From Flavobacterium sp. ACN6 (GTDB lineage Bacteria > Bacteroidota > Bacteroidia > Flavobacteriales > Flavobacteriaceae): a stretch of DNA of 64,000 nt. Below the pieces are notes generated by a model. That model was not told the origin of the DNA. It worked only from the letters and a program-made list of their open reading frames with translations, and searched no databases. The DNA lies in assembly GCF_002304005.1 (NCBI RefSeq), contig NZ_MRCQ01000005.1, positions 284,013 through 348,012 on the forward strand, in the 5' to 3' direction. The translations under genes and the position numbers were made by a program. Each line of letters opens with the position of its first letter. Positions within the stretch are counted from its first letter, which is position 1. Below are positions 55,211 to 64,000 of this stretch, piece by piece.

Positions 55211-56737
55211 ATGATAAAAAATTTCAAGTGGCTTGTATTGGTTTCATTAACCTTTATGGCTTGTAATAGTGATGATGATGTAGTTGTTCCTGTAGATTCG
55301 TCTGATGGTAAACCTTTGACCGCGGGAAGTGCAGATTTTTCTAAATATGTTGCACTAGGAGATTCTTTTGCAGCGGGTTTTAGTGATAATGCTTTATTTA
55401 TTAAAGGGCAGGAAGGAGCTTATCCGAATATTTTAGCGCAGCAGTTTGCTTTAGTTGGAGGAGGAGAATTTAAAACGCCTTTTTCAAATGATAATATAGG
55501 AGGATTGTTATTGGGTGGAAATGTTATTTTTGGTCCTAGACTATATTTTAACAGCACTCCAATTCCAGTTGAAGGAACTCCGACAACAGAAGTTACAGCA
55601 CATTTGTCTGGAACTTTTGGTAATTTAGGAGTGCCTGGTGCTAAAAGCTTTCATTTGCTGGCTCCTGGTTATGGTAATCCCGCGGGTGTGGCCACGGGAA
55701 CAGCAAATCCTTACTTTGCTCGTTTTGCATCAAGTACAACAACTACAGTTTTGGCGGATGCTTTAAGTCAGAACCCTACTTTTTTCTCTCTATGGATTGG
55801 AGGGAATGATGAATTAGGTTATGCAACTGCAGGTGGAGATCCAACGGTAAATCCTTTGACGCCTACTGCGACTTTTGATGCCACGTATAAGGCTTTAGTT
55901 AGTCAGCTCGTTTCTGGAGGAAGAAAAGGAGTTGTGGCTAATTTGCCAGTTATTACAACGCTGCCTCATTTTCATGTGATTACGTATAATCAGTTGACGC
56001 AAGCTAATTTGAGTGTAGGCGGAGTTAGTTTGGTAAGTACATTAAATGCTCAATTGTACGGGCCTTTACATAATGCTTTGGCTTTTTTAGGACAAGGAAA
56101 TAGAATCAATCTTTTGTCTGCAACAGGAAATAATCCGTTGTTAATTGTAGACGAAACGTTACCTGATCTTTCAGCAAATTTAAGAGCGGTTTTAATGGGT
56201 GGTGGATTAGATGTTACTACTGCTACGGTGATGGGACAGATTTTTGGAAGAGCCAGACAGGCGCTTCCTACAGATTTAATTGTTTTAGGTGCTTCATCTA
56301 GAATTGGGAAAGTTCCAAGTGTAGCGGCTGATGGAGTTGCTTCGCCTTCGCCTTCTTTGTCGCAATTAGGCGTTACTTTTCCTTTGCCAGACAGATATGT
56401 TTTACTGCCTTCTGAAGTAGCGGAAATTGGAGTTGCTACTGCGGCTTATAATTTGACTATAAAAACTGTTGCCGAGGCAAATGGCTTAGCTATTGTCGAT
56501 GCAGAATCAATAATGGCTGATTTAAATAAGCCAAACGGAATTACAATGAATAATTTTACATTGAAAGCGACATTTGTTACCGGTGGAATGTTTTCGTTAG
56601 ACGGGGTTCATCCTACTCCAAGAGGATATGCATTTATTGCTAATAAATTTATCGAAGCGATTAATGCTAAGTATGCTTCAAACTTAAAAGGTGTGGATAT
56701 TGGTAATTATCAGGTTTTGTTTCCTGCTAAATTGTAA
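55211..56737 (+). CDS. SGNH/GDSL hydrolase-like lipoprotein
   Basis: 508 residues with lipobox FMAC (MIKNFKWLVLVSLTFMACNS). SGNH blocks are visible: YVALGDSFAAGFSD (block I Ser), FSLWIGGNDELGYA (block III, Gly-Asn-Asp) and the DGVHPTPRGYAFIANKF box (block V Asp-His). The family hydrolyses ester bonds of lipids or acyl groups. As a lipoprotein it is likely on the outer membrane, possibly at the cell surface, and it follows the TonB-dependent receptor, so it may release the receptor's ligand. The substrate is not predictable. Confidence 0.88.
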   Translation: MIKNFKWLVLVSLTFMACNSDDDVVVPVDSSDGKPLTAGSADFSKYVALGDSFAAGFSDNALFIKGQEGAYPNILAQQFALVGGGEFKTPFSNDNIGGLLLGGNVIFGPRLYFNSTPIPVEGTPTTEVTAHLSGTFGNLGVPGAKSFHLLAPGYGNPAGVATGTANPYFARFASSTTTTVLADALSQNPTFFSLWIGGNDELGYATAGGDPTVNPLTPTATFDATYKALVSQLVSGGRKGVVANLPVITTLPHFHVITYNQLTQANLSVGGVSLVSTLNAQLYGPLHNALAFLGQGNRINLLSATGNNPLLIVDETLPDLSANLRAVLMGGGLDVTTATVMGQIFGRARQALPTDLIVLGASSRIGKVPSVAADGVASPSPSLSQLGVTFPLPDRYVLLPSEVAEIGVATAAYNLTIKTVAEANGLAIVDAESIMADLNKPNGITMNNFTLKATFVTGGMFSLDGVHPTPRGYAFIANKFIEAINAKYASNLKGVDIGNYQVLFPAKL

Positions 56738-56756
56738 TAAAAACTATTTTAACTTG

Positions 56757-56793
56757 AAAAAACCGCTCATTTTTAGGATGCAGCGGTTTTTTT
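56757..56793 (+). terminator. Rho-independent terminator
   Basis: AAAAAACCGCT (56757-56767) pairs with AGCGGTTTTTT (56782-56792), followed by T-run, after the SGNH gene. Confidence 0.85.
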
Positions 56794-56882
56794 TCTTTTG
56801 CTTAAAAAAATGCTGTTTTTGTTATTTTTTAAGGAAGTTTTATGAATCAAACAAAATCATGGTATTTTTTATGAAAAAAAAA

Positions 56883-56912
56883 TTGATTTTATATTTTAAA
56901 AAATTATCTTTG
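56883..56912 (+). promoter_or_regulatory. atpD promoter
   Basis: TTG at 56883-56885, a 19-base spacer and TATCTTTG at 56905-56912: a full match to the flavobacterial consensus. Start codon 61 bases downstream. Confidence 0.75.
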
Positions 56913-56970
56913 CGCTCTGAAAAAAGAGGTATTTTCGATAAACCTAAATAGCTATTTAATAAATACATAA

Positions 56971-58485
<1,515 letters not shown>

Positions 58486-58515
58486 TCAAGCAAAGCTTGA
58501 TAAACATCAAAAATA

Positions 58516-58551
58516 AAAATTCCAAATTCCAATATTGGAATTTGGAATTTT
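58516..58551. repeat. 36-bp perfect palindrome between atpD and atpC
   Basis: AAAATTCCAAATTCCAAT is followed at once by its reverse complement (center between 58533 and 58534). In RNA it folds into an 18-bp hairpin ending in a T-rich stretch, inside the atpDC operon spacer (58486-58577). Related words form the hairpin at 29984-30021. Confidence 0.9.
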
Positions 58552-58577
58552 ATAATTTGGAACTTTAAAAAACAGTT

Positions 58578-58859
58578 ATGATTTTAGAAATAGTATCACC
58601 AGAAGCTAAATTATTTTCGGGAGAAGTAACATCAGTTACTTTGCCAGGAGTTGATGGAAGCTTTCAGATTTTAAATCATCACGCGCCAATTGTTTCTATT
58701 TTAGAAGAAGGAACGATTAAAATTGCAGCTCCAAGCTTCAGTTTTTCTAAGGAAGCAGTTGATAAATTCAAGAGAGTAAATGACCAAACTTATACTTTAG
58801 ATATTAAGTCAGGAACTATCGAGATGAAAAACAATAAAATAATTGTATTAGTTGACTAA
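58578..58859 (+). CDS. atpC: ATP synthase epsilon subunit (short)
   Basis: 93 residues, corresponding to the N-terminal beta-sandwich only (MILEIVSPEAKLFSGEVTSV, LPGVDGSFQILNHHAPIVSI). The C-terminal helical hairpin that lets longer epsilon subunits inhibit ATP hydrolysis is absent, as I recall for other Bacteroidota. It is in the same transcript as atpD. A terminator follows 18 bases after the stop. Confidence 0.95.
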   Translation: MILEIVSPEAKLFSGEVTSVTLPGVDGSFQILNHHAPIVSILEEGTIKIAAPSFSFSKEAVDKFKRVNDQTYTLDIKSGTIEMKNNKIIVLVD

Positions 58860-58877
58860 AACAATTTTACAATAAGC

Positions 58878-58907
58878 AAAAGCCAGACAGATTTGTCTGG
58901 CTTTTTT
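58878..58907 (+). terminator. Terminator after atpC
   Basis: AAAAGCCAGACA (58878-58889) pairs with TGTCTGGCTTTT (58894-58905), loop GATT, T-run. Confidence 0.9.
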
Positions 58908-58968
58908 GTTTTTACTTCTGGAAGATTAATATATTTTAAACAGCAGATTCTTTAGTCAGCTGTATATT

Positions 58969-58996
58969 TTGTCGTAACTTCAATTTTATAACTTTG
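58969..58996 (+). promoter_or_regulatory. Promoter very close to the bioF-like start
   Basis: TTG at 58969-58971, 17 bases, TAACTTTG at 58989-58996. Only four bases separate the -7 box from the ATG at 59001, so the mRNA may start at or next to the AUG. Confidence 0.6.
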
Positions 58997-59000
58997 CTTT

Positions 59001-60137
59001 ATGAAACTGCCTGAAAACCTCAATAATAAAATAGAAAATTATAAGCAGCACAATCTGCTTAGAAAACTGCCTGCATTTAATAATGTAGTTGATTTTTCTT
59101 CTAATGATTATATTGGGTTTGCAAAATCGGAAGTTATATTTAGAAATGTTCATGCCTATTTGGTGGAAAACGAAATATTTCAGAACGGTTCTACAGGTTC
59201 AAGATTGATTTCTGGAAATCATTCTCTTTATCCAATTGCGGAAAATTTTATAGCCCAATTTCATGATGCAGAAACTGCTTTAATTTTTAATTCGGGTTAC
59301 GATGCCAATATTGGTTTTTTTAGCGCTATACCGCAGGAAAATGATGTTGTTTTGTATGATGAACTCTGTCATGCATCAATAAAAGATGGAATTGCAATGT
59401 CTAGTGCTCAATCCTATAAATTTATCCACAATGATTTTGAAAATTTAGAAGAGCTGATTCTTAAATTTCAAGGTTCAGCGATTTATATTGTTACTGAAAG
59501 TGTCTTTTCAATGGATGGAGATACTCCCAATTTGGAAGAATTGATAATGCTTTCAGAAAAATACAATTGTTATCTAATTGTTGACGAAGCGCACACACTT
59601 GGTGTTTTTGGAGACAAAGGAGAAGGTCTAATTCAATACTTGCAATTGCAGGATAAAATTTTTGCTCGAATTATGACATTCGGAAAAGGTTTAGGATGTC
59701 AAGGTGCAGCGATTTTAGGATCTGCTGAACTCAAAGAATATCTTGTGAATTTTGCAAGAAGTTTTATTTACACAACGGGTTTGTCTCCAAATGCTGTCGC
59801 GACAATCTTTACAGCTTATCAACAGTTAGAGTTGGAAAATGAAGCAATTCAAAAACTTCGCGAAAATATTATATATTTCAATCAGCAGAAAAATTTATTA
59901 GGACTAAAGCCAATGTTTGTACACAGTAAATCTGCGATACATTCTGCTATTGTTCCCGGCAATGAAAATGTAAAACAGCTGGCACAAGAACTTCAAGATA
60001 AAGGATTCGATGTGCAGGCATTTCTTTCACCAACCGTTCCAGAAGGGCAGGAGCGTCTGCGTTTTTGTATTCACAGTTTTAATTCTCATCAAGAGATTAA
60101 TCAGGTTTTAGAATTGGTAAGGGATTTTATTTTTTAA
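59001..60137 (+). CDS. bioF: 8-amino-7-oxononanoate synthase-like enzyme
   Basis: 378 residues, the size of alpha-oxoamine synthases. NGSTGSRLISGNHSLYPIAE matches the family's GSTGSR-GxxxxH region; LIVDEAHTLGVFGDKGEG contains the PLP-binding Asp; MTFGKGLGCQGAAILGS has the PLP Lys; the end PEGQERLRFCIHSFNSHQEI is typical of BioF. It condenses a pimeloyl thioester with alanine in biotin synthesis. No other biotin gene is in the window, so another acyl/amino substrate pair remains possible. It is followed at once by a DUF2007 gene. Confidence 0.8.
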   Translation: MKLPENLNNKIENYKQHNLLRKLPAFNNVVDFSSNDYIGFAKSEVIFRNVHAYLVENEIFQNGSTGSRLISGNHSLYPIAENFIAQFHDAETALIFNSGYDANIGFFSAIPQENDVVLYDELCHASIKDGIAMSSAQSYKFIHNDFENLEELILKFQGSAIYIVTESVFSMDGDTPNLEELIMLSEKYNCYLIVDEAHTLGVFGDKGEGLIQYLQLQDKIFARIMTFGKGLGCQGAAILGSAELKEYLVNFARSFIYTTGLSPNAVATIFTAYQQLELENEAIQKLRENIIYFNQQKNLLGLKPMFVHSKSAIHSAIVPGNENVKQLAQELQDKGFDVQAFLSPTVPEGQERLRFCIHSFNSHQEINQVLELVRDFIF

Positions 60138-60139
60138 TT

Positions 60140-60544
60140 ATGGAAGAAGAATTTAAGTTGGTTCAAAGTTATCAATATTCATCAGAAGCGCTCATATTTA
60201 GTGGTAAGCTGGAATCTGAAGGAATTGAAGTTTACATTCGTGATCATCATGTTGTAGATTCAAATCCGATTTGGAGCAACGCCGTTGGAGGAGTTAAACT
60301 CTTCGTTGAAAGTAAAGACTTTAAAAGAGCAAATGAAATTCTATTATCAGTAAGCCAATATTCCTTAGACGAAAAAAATAATTTAATTAAATGTCCTAAA
60401 TGCGATGCAGAACAAGTAGAAATGGTTACTTCAATAAAAGATATTAAATCATTTTTCGCATTTCTTCTTTCACTGCTTTTTGTTGTGATGCCTTTTTACT
60501 CAAAATATAGATATAAGTGCAATAATTGTAAAGCTGAATTTTAG
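60140..60544 (+). CDS. DUF2007-type protein with zinc ribbon and membrane helix
   Basis: 134 residues. The N-terminal part (FKLVQSYQYSSEALIFSGKL, GGVKLFVESKDFKRANEILL) matches the DUF2007 putative signal-transducing domain. A C-terminal zinc ribbon, CPKCDAE and CNNCKAEF, flanks a hydrophobic helix (SFFAFLLSLLFVVMPFYS). It starts 2 bases after the bioF-like stop and is probably co-transcribed. Role unknown. Confidence 0.8.
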   Translation: MEEEFKLVQSYQYSSEALIFSGKLESEGIEVYIRDHHVVDSNPIWSNAVGGVKLFVESKDFKRANEILLSVSQYSLDEKNNLIKCPKCDAEQVEMVTSIKDIKSFFAFLLSLLFVVMPFYSKYRYKCNNCKAEF

Positions 60545-60603
60545 ATAAAAAATGTTTCCAAAATCCTCTTTTTATGGATTTTAAAAAAGTTTACAGTTTT
60601 TTT

Positions 60604-60643
60604 TGTAACATTTTGATTATTCGATTACTTACGAGTAGTAATC
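60604..60643 (+). promoter_or_regulatory. TGTAACA box and 7-bp inverted repeat before the traB-sigma operon
   Basis: TGTAACA at 60604-60610 is followed by GATTACT (60623-60629) and AGTAATC (60637-60643), an inverted repeat with a 7-base gap. It could be an ECF-type promoter or an operator controlling the TraB/GumN-sigma unit; this is inference. Confidence 0.3.
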
Positions 60644-60661
60644 AAATAAACCAAATATAAT

Positions 60662-61525
60662 ATGAAAACAATCTTTCAATCGATAATAGCAGTATTTATA
60701 TTCTTTTTTACTATTGCTGGTGCGGCACAGACAAAATCTCCAAAACTCGAAAATTCTCTGCTTTGGGAAGTTTCAGGAAAAGGTCTTACTAAACCGTCTT
60801 ACTTATATGGAACCATTCATATGATTTGTTCAAAGGATTATTTTTTATCCGAAAAAGCAAAAAAGGCATTTGAAGCTTCAGACAAATTATTTTTAGAAAT
60901 CAATTTTACAGATCCTGCAGAAATGAGTCAGATGCAGCAATTGGCGATGGGAAAAGAACCGCTTAGTAAAAAGTTAAGCCCAGAACAATTGGTAAAATTA
61001 GATGTAATTTTAAAGAAGAGCACCGGAATGAATGTACAGCAAGTAGACAGCTTTAGTCTTTTGACTGTCTTGAGTTTAATTTCTATGAAAAGTTTTGGCT
61101 GTGCGGACCTTAAGTTTTATGAAATGGAATTTTCAGATGCAGCTAAAAAAAGAAATGTTCCCATTTTTGGTCTTGAAACCGTTAAATCGCAATTTGAAAT
61201 TCTGGAAAATGCCTATTCAAATGATGAGGTTTTAAAGCTTCTGGAAGAATCAACTTCTGAGGAAACGGATGGATTAGTTACTGCATATAAAAATGAAAAT
61301 ATTGATGCTATGTATGCTTTAACAACCGATGAAAAATTTACAACCGAGAAAACAAAAAAGCAGATTCTTGATAATAGAAATGTAAACTGGGTAAAAGTTA
61401 TGCCTGAGTTAATGAAGCAAAATGGGATTTTCTTTGCAGTTGGAGCGGGACATTTGGGAGGTGAGCTTGGCGTTATTAATTTATTGAGAAAAGAAGGATA
61501 CACTGTAAAACCTGTAATGAACTGA
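60662..61525 (+). CDS. TraB/GumN family protein
   Basis: 287 residues with a signal peptide (AVFIFFFTIAGAAQ). Family motifs: SYLYGTIHMIC near residue 46 (GTIH), FGLETVKSQFEIL, and AVGAGHLGGELGVINLLRKE near the C-terminus (GxxH). GTIH and GAGH are proposed metal-binding residues; members include plasmid pheromone inhibitors and proteins of unclear protease-like function. It is probably envelope-located. The sigma-factor gene starts 7 bases after its stop. Confidence 0.88.
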   Translation: MKTIFQSIIAVFIFFFTIAGAAQTKSPKLENSLLWEVSGKGLTKPSYLYGTIHMICSKDYFLSEKAKKAFEASDKLFLEINFTDPAEMSQMQQLAMGKEPLSKKLSPEQLVKLDVILKKSTGMNVQQVDSFSLLTVLSLISMKSFGCADLKFYEMEFSDAAKKRNVPIFGLETVKSQFEILENAYSNDEVLKLLEESTSEETDGLVTAYKNENIDAMYALTTDEKFTTEKTKKQILDNRNVNWVKVMPELMKQNGIFFAVGAGHLGGELGVINLLRKEGYTVKPVMN

Positions 61526-61532
61526 ATCTGTT

Positions 61533-62036
61533 TTGAAAGAGAAAGAACAAGAATTTTTGAATCGGATAGAAAGCCATAAGGGAATTTTGTATAAAGTTTC
61601 TAAGATGTACATGGATAATTTTGATGATCAGCAGGATTTGTTTCAGGAAATTGTCTGCCAGCTTTGGAAGTCGTATGATTCTTTTCGAAATGAAAGCCAG
61701 TTTTCGACTTGGATGTATAGAGTTGCTGTAAATACCGCCATTGTGTTTTTAAGGAAAGAAAAACGAAAGGTTGATAAATATGAAATCGCTTCAGAGAATA
61801 TAAAGGAAGACGAAAATGATGCTCATATAAAAGAAAGTCAGCTGGATCATTTTTACAAAGCGTTGCAAAGACTGGAAAAAATCGATAAGGCCATAATTTT
61901 CTATCAATTAGAAGGTTTCTCTCATAAAGAAATAGGTCAGAATCTCGGAATTTCAGAAGGAAATGCCAGAGTAAAATTAAACAGAGCGAAAGAAAAATTA
62001 AAAGAAATTATAAAAAATCAGGGATATGGATTTTAA
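61533..62036 (+). CDS. ECF-type RNA polymerase sigma factor
   Basis: 167 residues from TTG 61533; the nearest in-frame stop upstream is at 61518 and no ATG lies between, so TTG is the best start. Sigma region 2 is FQEIVCQLWKSYDSFRNESQ, then STWMYRVAVNTAIVFLRKE. Region 4 is FYQLEGFSHKEIGQNLGISE, then the recognition helix GNARVKLNRAKEK. It directs RNA polymerase to a stress or envelope regulon. It overlaps the downstream membrane protein gene by 11 bases. Confidence 0.93.
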   Translation: MKEKEQEFLNRIESHKGILYKVSKMYMDNFDDQQDLFQEIVCQLWKSYDSFRNESQFSTWMYRVAVNTAIVFLRKEKRKVDKYEIASENIKEDENDAHIKESQLDHFYKALQRLEKIDKAIIFYQLEGFSHKEIGQNLGISEGNARVKLNRAKEKLKEIIKNQGYGF

Positions 62037-62640
62037 CGATATACAAAATGCCTGGAATAACGAAAAACCTGAAAATGTTATTCTGCCGAAAGACTTAGAA
62101 AAAATCCAATCTGCTAATACGCCATTGGATAAAATTAAAAAAAATCTAAAAAATGAATTTATTTACCAAATATTTTCTGTTGTTTTAATAGGGATAGTTC
62201 CTTTAATATGTAGTTTTTCACCGAAAATAACTTTGTTGTATTATTTGCTTTACAGTCTTTTCGTAGCAGTTTGCGTGTTCTATCTGGCAAAATTTTATTT
62301 CTTTTACCAACGATTGAATAAGACAGCTTTGACGACAAAAGACAGTTTGTATGAGACCTATTTTGATATTAGATTAAATATGGAATTGTATAAAACGTTT
62401 GGTTTTGCATTAACACCGTTTTTAGTTTTGTATTTACTGGGTTTTTACTACTATACATTTACAAAAATACCAGGATTTTTGGATCAGGAATTCTCTAATG
62501 GACAATTATTTGGATTCTTTTTGATTGTTGTTTTTGTAGTGCTTTTTATGGGGATTTCTTTAGAATGGTGGGTTCATAAATTTTATGCAAAGTCTGCCAA
62601 AGAAATAAAGAAAGTAATTGACGAATTAAAAGAAGAATAA
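62026..62640 (+). CDS. Four-helix membrane protein, likely anti-sigma partner
   Basis: 204 residues. A soluble N-terminal ~50 residues (DFNDIQNAWNNEKPENVILP) precedes four membrane helices (FIYQIFSVVLIGIVPLIC, LYYLLYSLFVAVCVFYLA, LTPFLVLYLLGFYYY, FFLIVVFVVLFMGISLEW) and a basic tail. No known anti-sigma fold is obvious, but an 11-base overlap with the ECF sigma gene and a cytosolic N-terminal segment before a membrane anchor are typical of anti-sigma factors. This role is inferred from position. Confidence 0.65.
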   Translation: MDFNDIQNAWNNEKPENVILPKDLEKIQSANTPLDKIKKNLKNEFIYQIFSVVLIGIVPLICSFSPKITLLYYLLYSLFVAVCVFYLAKFYFFYQRLNKTALTTKDSLYETYFDIRLNMELYKTFGFALTPFLVLYLLGFYYYTFTKIPGFLDQEFSNGQLFGFFLIVVFVVLFMGISLEWWVHKFYAKSAKEIKKVIDELKEE

Positions 62641-62680
62641 AAACAAGAAACCCATCAAATTTTGATGGGTTTCTTGTTTT
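62640..62680. terminator. Strong bidirectional terminator
   Basis: A 20-bp perfect inverted repeat with a 1-base center (AAACAAGAAACCCATCAAA at 62641-62659, its complement at 62661-62679). It lies between the membrane protein gene (+) and the T9SS cargo gene (-). Confidence 0.95.
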
Positions 62681-62685
62681 ATGAA

Positions 62686-64000
62686 TTAGTTGATTATTAT
62701 TTTTTTTGTCGAAACATGACCATTCTGTAAACTGGTTTTTACCATCAAAACCTGATTTCCAGTCTGCAAATTCGAAATTTGGAATTCTGTGCTGTTGATT
62801 TTCTTTTTGCTGAATATTTCCTGACCGAGTACATTATAAATAGTTACATCATTGATTGCTTCTTTTGAAGCAGTAATTTTTACTATTTTATTTTTGACTG
62901 AAACTATAATTCCATCTGAAATATTCTCAAAATCGTCTGTTCCTAATGTTTTAGAAGTAAAACGAAGAACAAAACGGCTGTTGAATGATCCTTCAGCTGT
63001 TGTGAACTTATAATCTTCCAGACGCAGATTTGTTGTTTTTCCTGTTTCCTTATCTTCCAAATATACATCTTGATTATCAAAAATTCCATCAGCATGATCA
63101 ATTGAAATGGTGTAATCGCCTTTAGACGATAACTTATATCCTAAAGGAACTTGGTCACTCTTTTCAAACGGTAATGCACGTCCTTGTATGGTTAGTTTTT
63201 TATTGCTGTTAATACTGTAAAAATCGACAAAATTATTAGCGCCCATTGAAACAGCATCATAATTAAGGTCAATAATATTTGTTGCACCTTCGATGTAGCC
63301 TAACAAAATTTGTTTGAAAACGCCGTCTGAATTTGTAAAATTCAGCCAGACACGATTTTTCTCAATATCCTCAGATGCTGCTGTTTTGTAAAACTGGCCG
63401 TTATTGCCTGGTCTTCGTATAGCATTATTAAAGATTACTGTTGCGGCTTCTGGTCTTGCAAAAAATCCCTGCGCAGCTGCAATATATCCATTAAAAGGAG
63501 TTCCGCTTCCTCCTACAGTAGATCCTGAAGCATTGAAGGCGGTAAAGTCACTATTATAATAAAATTTACCATCAGCAGGGTTTAGGATTGGAAGCGATTC
63601 ATGTCCCCAGAAATACAAAGTACCTAAAGCTGGATTATCAGTCATTAACTGCTGTGCACTTATCGCAGACGGATAAGGGTTTCCAATTAAATTCCATTTT
63701 CCATCTAAAACAGGAACAGGGATAGTTCCGTTATTAGGAACACCTGTGAACTCAGCAGTAAAGTTAGACGGTACGTAAACATCTGCAGATTGAGGGGCTC
63801 TTATATTATAGCCTTTACCCGTCTCCATAACCATTTTTCCATAATAGTCGATGGTCCACTTTCCTGCATCTGAATCGTAATATTGATATTTGTCCCAAAG
63901 TGTATTTGGTGATAAGTGGTGCATTGTAAAACCAGATTTTGTAACTGGCATTGACCAGTAGGTAAGATCGAAAAGACGAACAGAAATATCTCTTTTATAA
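62686..64000 (-). CDS. T9SS-secreted protein (partial, N-terminus beyond window)
   Basis: At least 437 residues are visible, open to the window edge; the frame continues upstream of the Met at 63951 with YKRDISVRLFDLTYWS. The C-terminus has the type A sorting-domain pattern: DVTIYNVLGQEIFSKKKINS, then FQISNLQTGNQVLMVKTS and the final strand STKKIIIN. T9SS substrates are secreted or surface-attached after removal of this domain. The visible N-terminal part (NLIGNPYPSAISAQQLMTDN, GFFARPEAATVIFNNAIRR) is beta-rich with Asn/Gly loops; its function is unknown. It starts outside the window. Confidence 0.9.
   Translation of the reverse strand, partial: YKRDISVRLFDLTYWSMPVTKSGFTMHHLSPNTLWDKYQYYDSDAGKWTIDYYGKMVMETGKGYNIRAPQSADVYVPSNFTAEFTGVPNNGTIPVPVLDGKWNLIGNPYPSAISAQQLMTDNPALGTLYFWGHESLPILNPADGKFYYNSDFTAFNASGSTVGGSGTPFNGYIAAAQGFFARPEAATVIFNNAIRRPGNNGQFYKTAASEDIEKNRVWLNFTNSDGVFKQILLGYIEGATNIIDLNYDAVSMGANNFVDFYSINSNKKLTIQGRALPFEKSDQVPLGYKLSSKGDYTISIDHADGIFDNQDVYLEDKETGKTTNLRLEDYKFTTAEGSFNSRFVLRFTSKTLGTDDFENISDGIIVSVKNKIVKITASKEAINDVTIYNVLGQEIFSKKKINSTEFQISNLQTGNQVLMVKTSLQNGHVSTKKIIIN

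Noticed and set aside
56691..56951. An 86-codon plus-strand frame
   Set aside because: It runs through a terminator and the atpD promoter and is Phe/Lys rich from AT-rich sequence.

Overview
The window reads as a low-GC chromosome segment of a flavobacterium (Bacteroidota, most likely genus Flavobacterium). Supporting signs are a type IX secretion C-terminal sorting domain at the right edge, a TonB-dependent receptor with an N-terminal carboxypeptidase-regulatory-like domain, DUF4270 and DUF4286 proteins, a bifunctional OlsF-like ornithine-lipid acyltransferase, an atpD-atpC pair separate from the other ATP synthase genes, and promoters of the Bacteroidota type (TTG, about 16-19 bases, TAnnTTTG). 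I saw no rRNA, tRNA, CRISPR array, transposase or prophage gene. The genus is inferred, not proven.

Left part (1-14 kb, nearly all minus strand): partial ferritin; three paralogous exported proteins of unknown function with an OmpA-family protein between the first two; a HAD hydrolase-chloramphenicol acetyltransferase-like pair; an EamA permease; a flotillin with its NfeD-like partner; a small unknown protein preceded by a strongly folded, promoter-bearing leader; and metG. The third paralog is flanked by a perfect 70-bp direct repeat carrying a terminator.

14-22 kb is the most accessory-looking stretch: a CDGSH protein, an exported DinB-like protein, two immunity-like genes in reverse orientation flanked by a 58-bp direct repeat that copies the DinB gene's 3' end and terminator, a membrane protein, a secreted patatin-like phospholipase broken by one in-frame stop, a PrcB-like lipoprotein, a 129-bp inverted-repeat element, a DMP19-like protein and a lipoprotein.

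22-34.6 kb (mostly plus): serS, lgt, a TPR protein, a DUF4286 protein, rsmA-mgtE (overlapping), proC, then a lipoprotein and nhaA on the minus strand, a 129-bp tandem repeat, a D-2-hydroxyacid dehydrogenase, a zinc-ribbon/RDD protein and a TM2 protein. 34.6-47.6 kb: olsF-like, exonuclease III, a Pal/OmpA-like lipoprotein, an aldo-keto reductase, a MuiA/DUF4139 protein, and the minus-strand run panC, panD, esterase-like, radA, GT51 transglycosylase.

47.6-64 kb (mostly plus): a half-size glycogen-synthase-like protein, a DUF4270 lipoprotein and glmS; a TonB-dependent receptor followed by an SGNH lipoprotein; atpD-atpC; a bioF-like gene with a DUF2007 protein; a TraB/GumN protein followed by an ECF sigma factor overlapping a four-helix membrane protein; and a partial T9SS cargo protein.

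Many spacers hold dispersed repeats or palindromes. The points most worth checking are the folded leader at 11.54-11.70 kb, the two cargo blocks flanked by duplicated terminators, the exported paralog family, the broken patatin gene and the esterase-like protein that lacks its nucleophile.
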